A stretch of 64,000 nucleotides of DNA from Epiperipatus broadwayi (GCA_028023455.1 JAQFVV010000012.1:14586364-14650363), one strand, 5' to 3'. Shown: positions 38,401-50,867, counted from the stretch's first letter. Notes: a model not told the origin generated them from the sequence alone. Translations and numbers: made by a program.

Positions 38401-39312
38401 TCAAAGATTTGCTGCATAATTAAACATATATGGATTCTGGTTTTCTAAAACTAATTTTGTATTGTTTTTTTCTGTAAGAAAAATTATTTCAACTCATTAT
38501 TCCTTGCTTATACATTTATAAATATATACTAATACATAAAAACATACATTAATACTATAATATTACTCATGATAAGTATGATTGTAATTTACAATTAAAC
38601 CTAAATCCTTGGGTCACAAACTCAAATATTTAATAAATTCATTTGTGCACATAAAAATGTTGATGCATTTTTAAAATGTGATAAAAAAAACATGCATCAA
38701 AATATAAAAATATATTAAAAAGTAGAGAATGTGCACAATAGAATGTATGGATAAGAATGTCTATATTTGCTAACTATTGCATATTATATAAAAAATAAAG
38801 TTGTAACATAAACGTATCGTATTTTCGTTTTAATAAAAAATTGGCATGAAAAATAGACAAGGACGAAATAATTAGAAAGTAATAAATTCACTATCTTTAC
38901 AAAAAAAAAACCCTAAACTATGAGTTAGTAAAATGTGAATAAATTAGATTATCATACAAAGTAAATAATGTCATGAAAAACCGGCTCTTCGTAATACTTT
39001 TAGTTTAAATACTTTATTTGACAGGTCACGACACCAGTGTTTCTTGTTGAATTATTTAAAAATTTGTCTTGAAATATCAAATACATGGCAGCATAAAATT
39101 ATATTATATTTTAAGTATTTCACCATTTAAATTAAGAAGCTAATTATTACAAGTTTTGTATAACTTTATTTAAAAATATATTATGCATATATAACTATAT
39201 ATGCTAAATAAACTTTTGTTTCTTCAAATTATAATGCCAACTGCAATATTTTATAATAAATAAAATTAATAAAATAACAAATGTGCTTAAATTAATAAAA
39301 CAAACTGCTTAC
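35489..39312. other. Upstream region or first intron of the lysine-rich gene
   Basis: Very AT-rich, with T tracts and no convincing exon. An in-frame stop near 35493 shows that the large frame does not extend far upstream without splicing. Confidence 0.4.
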
Positions 39313-39326
39313 CTGTAAGTAGCCAT
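39313..39326 (-). CDS. Candidate 14-nt first coding exon of the lysine-rich gene
   Basis: The minus strand reads TTCAAGATGGCTACTTACAG/GTAAGC: a start codon with A at -3 and G at +4, four codons (MATY) plus two bases, then a consensus donor. If spliced to an AG at 35490-35491 the next base is G and the frame continues NILFNSKNTST into the large exon, so the phases fit. That acceptor has a poor polypyrimidine tract. The exon differs from the POLR1G first exon (9652-9665) at only three of 14 bases and has the same phase, which may be chance. Confidence 0.3.
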
Positions 39327-39597
39327 CTTGAATTAAATTTAAATTTATCAATTAATTTGTATATTATATACGTATTTAAATAAAGCAAAAATTCAATAAA
39401 CAATAAAAATTAAAAATTATTTCTTAACATTATATTTTATAAAAACTTAAATTTTGTCACTTAAAAATTGTATGGCATATAAAAAAGTTAATAGTTGTAT
39501 GATACTAATGTAATAGAATGAAAATTGCAATAAATTATTTAGTAATTAGTAACATACTAAGAAAGCTGCGAAGATCTAAATTTAAGACATTAGTAAT

Positions 39598-39839
39598 AGA
39601 GTTTCATATTCAGGTCTTTTAAAAATAAAGCCAATATACAATCACTGCCTTTCACCGAGAATGCGTATTTTATAAGAGTACGTCTGCTAAGAATCAACCG
39701 TAGTTATAGAATGTGGTTTCAAGAGCTCCCAGCTGAGGAAGTTAAATATATCTTAAATGCTTTTATTGACCATGCACTAAAAATAAAAAAAATTGTTCCT
39801 CCAACCACAATTGAGGTTTTTAGATTTAACTTGAATTAA
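39598..39839 (+). CDS. Candidate exon or element fragment of unknown identity
   Basis: A frame opened by a stop at about 39597, and possibly by an acceptor TTTCATATTCAG near 39614, runs about 75 codons to TAA at 39837-39839. It contains SLPFTENAYFIRVRLLRIN and MWFQELPAEEVKYILNAFID. It keeps several CpGs, unlike its surroundings. It could be the terminal exon of a host gene or an N-terminal part of the Penelope-like element that follows at 39930. I do not recognise it. Confidence 0.3.
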
Positions 39840-40698
39840 ACACGGGAAGGCCAAAAATGAATTCAATATTTTATTTTCTTCAATAGTCTTTTTTTTTTTT
39901 TAGCAAATTCTCATTCAAATTAAATAAAAATTTTGATAGAGGGAATTATTCTAGACTTGATTTATATATCTGCAAATAAATATCTAAGTATTTTTAATCA
40001 TTGTAAAACACATATCTTCTCCCCCGTTTGAAAACAATGCTCCAGTCCCTATATATGGAATGTTAGTGAATTATAATGCTCCCATTTTTATTAGGAGATA
40101 AGTAGATGATTATTTATTGATATTTAAAAAACACAAAGAAAGATAGATTTATTTGTAGAAGATGTTAATAAGATCGATAAGAATATTAAATGTATTGTAG
40201 AAAAGAAGAGAATAATATGCTAACATATTTAGATATAAAATTGATGAAGTCATATGAAGAAAGGAAATATAAGATTGAAACATCAGTTCATAAGAAATGT
40301 AATATAGATAATAATATAACTAACTAGGATTCAAGTATAAAGTAAATACAATACATTCTAGAATTTATAGAGTAGTAAATTATTGTTCAAATAAAAAAGA
40401 TTATGCTAAACAAATAGATTTAATGAAAGAAGAATTTATACATAATGATTATCCAAATAAATTTATAAATGATAATATTAGATTAATAGAATTAAGATAG
40501 AATATATAAATAATAATAAAGAAGTAGTAATAAAGATAATTATATAGATATAAAGACGGAATAATTATGTAGTTAAAAATTTAAATAAAGTTATAAGTAA
40601 CTTTAATAAAAAAATTAGTAATGTATTAAATGTTAAAATAGTTAATAAAAAAAGAAAAAATATGATTAGTATTTTAGAAAATAAGTATATTAGTAAAT

Positions 40699-41482
40699 AA
40701 TCAAAATAAGAGTCATAGGTCACATGACCCTATACTCTTAAGCTTGTAAGTTATAAAAAAGGAGGATTGCCAATTCCTCAATAAGCTTTGTGATAAATGC
40801 TTAGCTAGAGAAAGCATTTAAAATATCTCTGTCAGGACCCCCCCCCCCAACTTCTGACCATGGTTTTGTGTTCTGGCACTCCTCAGAGAGGTGTTAGGGT
40901 AGGTTTAGACACTAGATCTAAAAACACCAACCCAAAGCCAGCATTTAACTAAAAGTTATCTATTGAGTGGAAAATCAAATTTTCAAACACCTACATGTCT
41001 TCAAACCCAGCTATCCAACTCAAATAGCTATATGGGGCTGAGAGATCTTCAGCCATACCATATATTAGTAGTTTAACATTGCATAAGACTTAAGGCAGAG
41101 ACTATAAATAGTCAAAATAAGAGTCATAGATCACATGACCCTATACTCCTAAGCTTGTAAGTTATAACCAATGAGGATTGCCAATTCTTTAACAAGCTTT
41201 GTGATAAATGCTTAGCTAGAGAAAGCTTTTTAAAATATCTCTGCCAGGACCATCCCCCCAAACCTCTGACCATGGTTTCATGCTCTGGTACTCCTCAGAG
41301 AGGTGCTAGAGTAAGTTTAGACACTAGATCTAAAAACACCAACCCAAAGCCAGCATTTAACTAAAAGTTATCTATTGAGTGAAAAATCTGAAAATTTCAG
41401 ACACCTACATGTCTTCAAACCCAGCTATCCAACTCAAATATCTATATGGGGCTGAGAGATCTTCAGCCATACCATATATTAA
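40699..41482. repeat. Two tandem copies of a repeat (period 411 bp) inserted in the Penelope relic
   Basis: TCAAAATAAGAGTCATAG starts at 40701 and again at 41112. Both copies continue through GACCATGGTTT, AGACACTAGATCTAAAAACA and GGGGCTGAGAGATCTTCAGC to CCATACCATATATTA. A spacer of about 40 bp (41070-41110) separates them. The repeat is more GC-rich than its surroundings, has a C run of 11 at 40841-40851 and no coding frame. It splits the reverse transcriptase and endonuclease parts of the element. Confidence 0.85.
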
Positions 41483-42302
41483 TATTTATAATAAAAATTC
41501 AGATAAAGAAATATATGGAATATATGAGATTAATTGTAAAATGTAACAAATTAATCTAAAAGTAAATTATGTAGGAGAAACAAAAAATTCAATATATAGA
41601 AGATGATTATAACATAAATATGATAAAAATTCACTGATATATTTACATAAATTAGAAACAGGGCATGACTTTGAAAATAATTGTATGAGGATATACAATT
41701 CACAGATAATAAAAGAGATAGAAAAATAAAAGAGACTATTTATATTAATAATATTAAGGCAGTTTTAAATAGAGATTTGGGCCTGAAAAATATTTTGATG
41801 TAAAATTAAAAAAATAAAAGATTTAGTTATATAAAAAATAGGGAAAGGGAGCTGTTAATAATATAAATGCAAAATTTAAAGAGGGAGCTACTAAAAGTAT
41901 AACTATAAATTTTAAAATTTGAATTTAGCAATTGAGTTTTGAAGATATAAATGAAAGGTGGGTAAAAATATGTTTAAAATAATAATATAAATTAAAGTAA
42001 ATTATAAATTATTGAAGGAATAAATTATAAATATTGATTGTTAATAAAATGAATAATAATGTAAAGTATAAAAAATATAAAGTTAGACTTAAATATTTAA
42101 AAGAGTAATCAGAATAAAATAAAAATAGAATACATATGATTATAGGAGGTTGTAATTGATAAATATAGAATGTAAAAAAGGGTGAAGTATATAATAAAAT
42201 TTAAGAGGTAATAAATAAATGATGATTATAAGATGTATACATAGAATGTAAATTATATGTTCATGTATATTTATATTCATATATTTGTATTATGTTGTAG
42301 TT

Positions 42303-42335
42303 CTGAAGAAGATTGTTGGAGCAATCAAAACTGTC
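42303..42335 (+). ncRNA. Hammerhead ribozyme-like motif, probably mutated
   Basis: CTGAAGA is followed by a perfect 5-bp stem (GATTG, loop TTGGAG, CAATC), then AAAAC and TGTC. A type I hammerhead needs CUGANGA, stem II and GAAA; here the G of GAAA reads A, which a CpG-to-CpA change would explain. Penelope-like elements are known to carry minimal hammerhead motifs, and this one lies at the 3' end of such an element. Flanking stem I pairing was not verified. Confidence 0.4.
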
Positions 42336-42479
42336 AAAGAGGGTGGTAATTAAAGCATTGTGAAACAGTAGTAAAGTGCATAGATAAGTTAATATTATAT
42401 TACATTGAATTAAATACTGAGAATGCAAATAGGAAATATTAATTGAACAAGGACTAATAAAGTTATCCATTATAATGCA

Positions 42480-43930
42480 AAAATCATCCTTAGTTCAATG
42501 ATTAAATATTTAACATTGATCTTCCTCTAAATATTAGAATGGGCTCAACCTTCACTAATATAACTTTTTGATGATTACCTTTTCCTGATTATATTAGCAT
42601 CAACCTTAAATTATATTTCTGTTTCCTAATATTTATTATATGTTGGATTTAATTGATTTGGTGAACCCATTACACTTTATTATAACTACCTTGTATGTGT
42701 GAATGTTTCTAAACTTGAAGTATACATGGCACCTTGGTCAAACTTTTATTTCAAATTTCTGCATAATTGACATAATGTTTGATACTAACTCTGCAAAGGT
42801 CATATGCCCACAAAAGATATACTATGATTGAAATACCTTGCAAAAAATCAATTAAATGAATTACAATGAAATAATGCCATCTTGTCATTAAACAATGCAT
42901 CTCAAATATAATATGTATACATATAAGAAAATACAAATTCTATCTCTTAGACATAAGGCCAACCATACCAAAAAAACTGTTAACTGTATATAGCAAGTAA
43001 CATCTACCACAAGAATATAATATTTATTATTTAGACATTTACATAGAATTCATGATACAGGTCATAGTTATCTGCCATTAAAATTAAATAAAAGAATTTA
43101 AATCAATGATCATTTTATAGATCATATGAATGGCCATGATTAATAATAAATAGATTTCCCATTATAAATAACAATGATTATATTATGATTTATATTGTCT
43201 TATGATATAAAAACATATACAACTTTGCAACATAGTAGTAATATCTGATTTCTATACTATATAGCACTAGAAATGGTGTATGAATTACTTTGATTAATAT
43301 GAATTTTTATTATTTAACACTTTTTCTTTGACTTTATCACATTTAAATATGGCAGAATTCTAAGCAATTATAAATATTCATATAACTTTTTCAAAATTAA
43401 CTAATTTATTTACTTTCAGAAGCATACATTTTAAGAAATTTAAATATTTTGTTAATATGTGCTCTCATGTATTACTATTAAATAAAATTTATTTTTGGTA
43501 ATCAATCAAATTTTTAATAAATTCTTTATATAAATAAAGCTTATTCTATTTTTGCCCTGGATACTTCTTTATATTTAAATTCTTATTAGTGCTTGTGAAA
43601 GTAAATAACTTTCACAAGAAGGATCTTAATATTATGAATTATAATAAATCCATTACAAGATCATTCTATTCTTTATATTATTAGCCTCATCAATCACCAT
43701 AAATTATTATGGTGAGAAGGATAATTTCCCTATTTTGATTTTCCCTCCCTTCAATGCATAATTCTTGAAGTTGAAATGTAAAGCACACTATATTATTAGC
43801 AATGATAATATTTACTGATTTTGATATTTTCAGTTAAAATTAACTTATTTGGAATGAAATGTAGTGATTTTTCATTATTATTCATAAATATGAGGAAAAA
43901 AACTGATAAAAAACAATTGATATCTTTTAA
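42480..43930. other. AT-rich DNA, nothing recognised
   Basis: No coding frame or repeat boundary was seen. Confidence 0.5.
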
Positions 43931-43936
43931 TGAAAT

Positions 43937-46680
43937 ATCATCATCATCAACGATTATCAGTCCACTGAAGAATTAAGGTCTTTCCAAGTTCAATTCATTT
44001 TTTTTGATCTCTAATCTATCTTTTCCACATTACCCCTGTACATTTTTTTTATTTCATCCATCCATCTCACATGTGGTCTTTTTTTGTTGGGTCTTTTACA
44101 ATCTCTTGGAATCCAGCTTAAGATTTCAAATGTCCATCTAACAATATGTCCAGCCCATTTTCAATCTTAATTCTTTAATTGTTGTCAGTAACAACTGTTT
44201 ATTCTCTTACCCATGTATTGCATTTTCCATCTCTTCTCATTACTCCTAACATGCATCTCTCCATACTTCTTTGACTGATCTGAAATCTTTCTATTGCTCT
44301 TCTGTTAAGTGTTCAAGTCTCAGATTCATAAGTAAGAACTGGTAAAACACATTTATTAAAAATCTTCCTTTTCAAATACAAAGGCATATTTCTTTTTAGT
44401 ATTAAGTTATTTTTACCAAAAGAATTCCAACTAAATTTAATTCTGTGATTAAATTCATCTATTATGTTTCCATCTGTAGAAATAATCTGACCAAAGTACT
44501 TGTTGTTATTAACATCTTCTAACTTATCATAATCAATTTTTCTTTTCATCTTCTGAGAAAATTCATTGAACATTACTTTAGTTTTTTTAACATTTATCTT
44601 TAGTCTTAATTTCTTACTTGCATCTAATAACTCTTGCAACATTTCCTGGAACTCTGAAGCATTATTTGCAAAAACAACTATATCATCTGCAAAATATAAA
44701 TGATTTAAATAATCTCCATTTACTTTTATTCCTTTAGCTTCCCATTTTAATCCACAAAATACTTCTTGCAGCACAGCTTTCAAAAGTTTTGGAGATATAA
44801 ACCCTTTTCAATGTTAACCTTTCTAGTAACATTAGGTAATTTAACTGTTGCTATTGCATTTTTCTAAATATTCTTTAGAATATGTCAATATCCTGAGTCT
44901 ATACCTTGATGATTCAGTGCTTTAATCACTGAAGAAATGCTTATAGAATGTAATGTCTTTTCATAAGCTACAAATCCAAAGCATAATGGAAACTCATATT
45001 TATTGGTCCTTTCTATAATGTCTCTCAATACTCGAATATGATCTACTATACTACAACCATTTAAATCCAGCTTGTTCTTTTGGTTGGTTAAAGTTCAATT
45101 TCTCTGCAGACAAGTGTAAAACTGGTAAAAGACTGATAGGTCTGTAATTTCTAATATCTTCTTTATCACCTTTCTAAATATTAATACTGCATTTTTCAAA
45201 TCATCTGGTCCATCTTTATCATTTAGACATTTGGTATATAACTTTGCCAAAACTTCTATTTCTTCACTTGCTTTTTTTAATATATCGATTATAATTTCAT
45301 CACTACCTGGAGATTTTTTATAAATTTAATTGCATGTCTCACTTCTTCATTTAAAATTCTGGACAATTAAGAAGATATAATAGATGTAGGAGGTATTTGT
45401 TCTTTATTACTATATAATTCTTGATAGAACTCTTCTACCCATTTCATGATGTCATCTCTCTTTCTAGTAATAATTCCTTCTTTTTTTCTTATTGCAGATA
45501 TAAGTTTCCTACCAATACCAAAATGTTGTTTTACATTCTTGAGACTTTTATGCTCTTATATAGCTTTACTTTCTATTTCACAATTATACTTTTTTATGTC
45601 ATTATCAACTCTTTTTTGCACTATTTTACAAAATTTGAGATATTCAATACTTCTTAATGCATCATTTTTATATATTTTCTTATTCCATCGTTTCTTCATA
45701 AATTCTCTAGTTTCATTAGAAATTTATTGGTCAATTGCTATTTTTTCTACCAGTTGTCTTTATTGCAATATTTAAAAGAGTATCAGTTATTTTTTATTAA
45801 TTTTATTCAAATTTGAATCATGTTCAAAATTTACTAATGCTTGAAAATAATTTGCAAGTTCTACATTAAATTCATTAGAAGTTTTTGAAGATTAGAATTA
45901 TCAACTGTAAATATTGTTTTTCTTAATAATTTTTGTCTCTCTACTCTTGCATTAACACATATCTTACATCTTACTAATTGATGAGTACTTCCTGTGTTGA
46001 ATTTATTAAAAACATTACAATCTTAAAATATGTATTTTTTGTCAATCAAAATGTAATCCAATTCTACTCTATTTTCATGTGCATGCTTTCAAGTCCTTTT
46101 CCTTTTAACATTTTTCTCAAAAAAAGAATTTATAAAATAAATTTTTTCTTTTTCTGCAAACTCCACAAGTTTATGTCCTCTTATTTATATTACCATAAAC
46201 AAATTTATCTATATCACTTTCATCTTTTATTTGTTTACTAATTCTAGCATTAAAGTCTCCCATAACAATTTTAAAATATTTATTCTGATTCAAAAGCCTT
46301 TTGCACTTCCATATAAAAATCTTCTACTACTTCATCACTACGAGAACTTGTTGGGGCATAAATATAAATTATCTGTATTTGGTATTAGCTATTAAGTTGA
46401 TTAAGTTGAAAATCTAATCTTGTCAGTCTGTCCATACACCATCAATCTCCACAATGTTGTTCCTCCACTTTTTATTTATAATGAATTCTACTCCACTTGT
46501 ACTTCCAATATTTGTGTCTTTGTAGTAGAGTACATATCCACTTTTTAAATCAATTGTCTCTTCATCTTCTTACTGCACAAAGTCCAATAACTTCTCATTT
46601 AGTATGAGACAGTTCTTTTTCCAATCTTCCTTTACTTGAAAATGATCTGCAGTTATAAGTACCTAAATAAAAAGTCATGA
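43937..46680 (-). mobile_element. RTE-type non-LTR retrotransposon, almost full length, inactive
   Basis: On the minus strand it begins near ATG 46678 with MTFYLGTYNC, an endonuclease start. It then shows IYAPTSSRSDEVVEDFY and MGDFNARIS (apurinic-type endonuclease motifs) near 46360-46230. The reverse transcriptase is best kept at 44783-44313, with LYFADDIVVFANN and NVKKTKVMFNEFSQK followed by NKYFGQIISTDGN. The 3' end encodes the decayed C-terminal motif and finishes in a short GAT tail at 43941-43957. Many frameshifts and stops are present. It is the reference copy for the relics at 2418 and 28764. Confidence 0.8.
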
Positions 46681-46689
46681 TCAAATGGC

Positions 46690-47560
46690 AGCCTGAGTCT
46701 GCAATCAGGGGATTCTTAGCACCCTTTACCTTCAGTCACCAAACACTCCCTTGGCTGTTGATTTTACAGCCTCTTGAGACTAAAGGCCATGACTTGTTTT
46801 GTCTGTCATGATTGTATACATCTATTAGAAAAAAATTTCATTCACACACATTCCATTCTGCTTTGTCAGACAACTGACAAGAAATACCATAGTGTTTCTT
46901 GATCTTACACTTGGAGGTAATGCTGGCTAGTGTGCATTGGTGAGCAGCCCATCCATGTTCATATACTATATGAATAATCACATAGAAATAACAACTGCAA
47001 CAATAAGAATGTATGAAGAAGACATTAGAATTTGCCCTTCTTGGTTCATTTAAGGCCTCCAAGAGTAATCAAAGAATCTCTTTTTAGTTAATAGCAAACT
47101 CCTTTCTGCAATCAACTTAAATGTAAAGTACATTATATGACTACAAAGGATAATATTTACTGATTTTGGTATTTTCAATTCAAATGAGCTTAATATTAAT
47201 GAAATATAATAGTTTTTGCTCAATATTTATAAATTTGAAGAAATTTTTTATTTTGTTTTTTTTTAATAGTAAATGGTCCCATAAAGGAATTGTAAGACAT
47301 TTTACAATACTAACGGTGAGAATATTTACTGATTTTGTCATTTTTGGTTAAAGTTCACTTATTTTTTATATAAATATATGTAACACTACAATTTTTCTCT
47401 TATTGCATTGTAAATCTTTGCTATCATAACATAATTTTAGAGAATCAAGATGCACTGTAGGTATGTTTTTTTTTGTGTGTGACCAGGTAAATGCAAGAGA
47501 AGTATCAAAAGTAAAAATGTAATTTGTATAGCTTTTATTGATTTGGTCAAAGTATTTCAT
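46690..47560. other. Unassigned DNA between retroelements
   Basis: 46690-46810 may be the 5' untranslated part of the RTE. The rest holds only short frames without recognisable motifs. Confidence 0.35.
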
Positions 47561-47575
47561 TAATCAAAAACATTT

Positions 47576-48210
47576 GTGACAATGTTAAATCATCTGTGTC
47601 TATTTGGAGAAAAAGTTTCTTTATTAAACTTCTGCATACTCAAATATTATCATGAAAAATATTACTGGCACACTCAAACATTCCTTTGTGGTGACCTGTT
47701 ATTTCATAATATTTTTCCAATAGATATCAGAAGAGAAGTTGCCTTACAGAAAATGCATAAAAAGCTGTATTGTATATTAGATTTGCCAAGATCTCAAGAT
47801 TTTACCATCTAATGTTTTCTCAAATAAAGACCCCCTTTTGGTTTTTCAACAAAGTATCTGCAATTGAAAAATTATGACATAAAACTGGAATTCATAAAAG
47901 GTTTCAAATAAATTTCCTTTTCCAGATCCAACAATAAAACCAGTTGGATTTTATTTTTCTAGATACAACTGGAGTGTCATTAACAGATTCAAGACTACAC
48001 ATGATTACCTGTTCCATAAATGGAATTTATCACCAAGATTTATGTAGATGTGGACAAAAACAAATAATCTATTTTATATAATTAATGACTATCAAATATA
48101 TAATGACAATGGTAGAATTGAAGGCCTTACTTAAGACACTAGTGAATCTATTTTGTGGTTGGATTCTCTACAGTTTCCTTTATGAAATTTTGTTAATAGT
48201 TAGACTATTT
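47576..48210 (+). mobile_element. 3' end of a decayed jockey-type element
   Basis: Frame 47576-47812 contains FPIDIRREVALQKMHKK, matching the IAPPDIRRxVA segment near the C-terminus of jockey reverse transcriptases. After frameshifts the plus strand gives WSVINRFKTTHDYLFHKWNL and then SESILWLDSLQFPL, the order of the terminal W-x-x-LNRLRTG, HKWGL and W-L segments. No 3' tail was identified. Confidence 0.55.
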
Positions 48211-48462
48211 TAAAACATATACCCATTAACTTCTTCATAATTATAAATAATTTTGGGTGAAAAAAATGAAAACCAAACCACAATTCATGGAATTTCAGAT
48301 CTCAAATCCAGCAATCTATATTTTTTCTAAACCATATCAGCAAAAAAAAAAGGATTTATGAATGTCAAATTTTGTTCCATCATTTAATATCATCTATATT
48401 ATTAAGTTTTATTAATTTATTTTTTAGAATTTTCTAAAAATCCATGTGTTAATTACTGGAGA

Positions 48463-48578
48463 AATGGTAATCAATTTAAATTGCTTTCCTTTATTTAATT
48501 ACACGTAATTTGAACTCAGAAATGGTAATCAATTTAAATTGCTTTCCTTTATTTAATTACACATAATTTGAACTCAAA
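48463..48578. repeat. 58-bp tandem duplication
   Basis: AATGGTAATCAATTTAAATT through TAATTTGAACTCA occurs twice back to back (48463 and 48521) with one difference (ACGTAA against ACATAA). Confidence 0.9.
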
Positions 48579-48640
48579 TTTAAGCTTTCTAATCATCCAA
48601 TCCATATTATACAATCGATACACATAGCCACATACATACA

Positions 48641-49075
48641 AAAAAGATAAATGATTTCCAATATATGTATTTCAAACTGACACCCCTCACTTGGTCCAGA
48701 TCATCATCTCCTACATACACATATATATAATCAGTGCCCAGTTTATATTAAGATAGCAAATCTTCAAACTTTCATAAATAGGTTTCATTTTTCTCCACTT
48801 TCCAACTCTTCATCATCCATATCATTGAAAATTTGATGGTGGCATGTTCAAAGTTTCTTGTTTTCCAATATTGCTGTCATACCCATGTTGACCATCATCA
48901 GATGGTTTGAGAGTGAAGAAGATTGAAACATGTCCATGAAAGTTTGAAGATTTGTTATGATAATATAAACCAAGCACTGATTATATGTGTGTGGAAAATA
49001 ATAATCTGAACCAACTGATGAGTGCTGGTTCCATAAAATATGTATGTTGGAGATCAGTTATCTTTTTTTGCATAT
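48641..49075. repeat. Long imperfect inverted repeat, arms about 190 bp
   Basis: Left arm pieces ATATAATCAGTG (48726), TTTATATTAAGATAGCAAAT (48742) and CTTCAAACTTTCAT are mirrored on the right by ATGAAAGTTTGAAG, ATTTGTTATGATAATATAAA and CACTGATTATAT (48935-48995). The outer parts also pair (CTTGGTCCAGATCATCATCT against the region around AATAATCTGAACCAACTG). The arms have diverged. A related fragment lies at 29920. Confidence 0.7.
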
Positions 49076-49981
49076 ACGTGGTCATGTGCATCAGTTGTAT
49101 AAGATAGAATGGATGACTAAAGGGAGCTTGAATGTCTGGGCTCAAAATTCCCTCTAATTAGATCTAGCTTAAAAAGTATATATAATATACTTGTATTTAA
49201 ATATTTCCTTTATTTAGTAATGTAATTTAAAATAGTTATTTGTATTCATTTATTCTTTCTTTACTTCTATTAGTATTTGAATATAATCCTAATGTGATAT
49301 AATTACATTTAAATATGTTTGATATTTAATTGTAAAAGTTTTCTATAGTGAATTATAATCATCTTAGTAAAATTGTGTATCTGGCATTTAAATATAACCT
49401 GATAACTTTGAAAAATTCATGCTATTTGTTCAGGGATTCACTGGTAAAAACCAAAACAGTAATGATTTTTGTATTTAATTTACTCTTAGAATATTTTTAT
49501 AATGCATGTATATAAAGATTTGTAACAATACATATAGGATGTATCAGTATTATATTTCCTCCTAATTAACTTTTCTGCATCTGCCTATACATTATTACAC
49601 CTATGAAATAAAAAAAAGTAATGAAAATCTAACATCGGCATGCCATTCTCTTATTAAATATTGCTATATATCTATAAGATTTAAATTCAATTTTTAAGTT
49701 TTTTAAAGTTATCTTTAAGTTTTATATTTTAAAATGTAAATTATGTTAATTCATTTCATAGATAATGATTTTGTACTTTTTATTCATTTTGTTCTTAATC
49801 TTTTTTTTTTTTTAATTATACCTGATTTCTTTAAAAGTAATGTGAAAAAATTGTATTGCTAATTTTAATTTATATTATAGAATGATCTGCTGTACATGTT
49901 ATAACTGGTTCTTAGATCACTAACAGATAATGTGGATTTGGTGACACAAAAACATTTAAAAGACATACTTTTATATATATC

Positions 49982-50734
49982 ATTAGATACCAACCAGTAA
50001 ACACCTAAACATTCACAGTAAAGATAGTACTCAATATTTCTCACTGCTGTCAAGGCAACTTTCTCATCTTTTAATAGCAAGAATGGAAATCATTCCTACT
50101 AATGTCCATTGAATATATATGGACACTTAAAGATTACAACTTGACTACAGAGTATGAAATATTGATACAATGAAGTTTAAATAAACCTGTTTAAACATGA
50201 AATAAACATGTCACTGTAATGCAGACTAATAAATAGTCAATATAACATTACAAACTGCAATACTTTTAAATTGCTCATGTATTAGTTAGAAATAATAAGT
50301 GAAATAGTGCTTAAAGCTAAATGGGATAATATCTTTACTGTGAATGTTTAGGTGGTTACTGGTTGGTATCTAATTACATCATTATCCCATTTAGCTTTAA
50401 GCACTATTTCACTTATTATTTCTAAATAATACATGAGCAATTTAAAAGTATTGCAGTTTGTAATATTATAATTGACTATTTATTAGTCTGCATTGTAGTG
50501 ACATGTTTATTTCATGTTTAAAGAGATTTATTTAAACTTCATTGTATCAATATTTCATACTCTGTAGTCAAGTTGCAACCTTTAAGTGTCCATATATATT
50601 CAATGGACCATTAGTAGAAATGGATTTCCATTCTTGCTATTAAAAGGTGAGAAGGTTGCCTTGACAGCTGTGAGAAATATTGATTACTATCTTTACCGTG
50701 AATTTTTAGGTGGTTACTGGTTGGTATCTAATTA
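49982..50734. repeat. Giant foldback, arms about 350 bp around a 50-bp centre
   Basis: The left arm (49982-50330) and right arm (50381-50734) are near-identical reverse complements; for example GTGAAATAGTGCTTAAAGCT (50310) pairs with AGCTTTAAGCACTATTTCAC (50393). The centre (50331-50380) is itself a direct copy of a part of the right arm (50687-50736). Outward-reading frames at both ends encode the same peptide core, EKVALTAVRNI then YWLVSN. An RNA copy would form a very long hairpin. It may be a foldback transposon or two inverted insertions. Confidence 0.9.
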
Positions 50735-50867
50735 CATCATTATCCCATTTAGCTTTAAGAACTATTTCACTTTTTACATATATATTAAAATATTTGCATA
50801 TATACACACACATTATAACATATGAATTATATATTTAAGTAAATATAATATAGAATACAATTATAAA

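Larger units (their letters stand above)
39930..42350 (+). mobile_element. Decayed Penelope-like element (reverse transcriptase, GIY-YIG endonuclease)
   Basis: Plus-strand frames, much broken, follow Penelope order. At 40093 a frame reads RR-stop-VDDYLLIFK, the degenerate catalytic YVDD box. Near 40220-40300 come LTYLDIKLM and KIETSVHKK, then EEFIHNDYPNKFIND near 40430. After an interruption (40699-41482) the GIY-YIG domain appears: GIYEINCK near 41515, NYVGETKNSIYRR near 41565, and HKLETGHDFENN near 41655. The region beyond 41850 lacks frames and ends in a hammerhead-like motif at 42303-42335. Composition is unusually A-rich on this strand. The copy is inactive. Confidence 0.7.

Noticed and set aside
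35461-39312. Search for an FxCPxNF exon that would make the lysine-rich gene a second RPA34 paralogue
   Set aside because: No such exon was found between the candidate start exon and the large exon, so paralogy is not claimed.
45421-46241. Several plus-strand phenylalanine-rich frames
   Set aside because: They are antisense shadows of the RTE element read on the minus strand.
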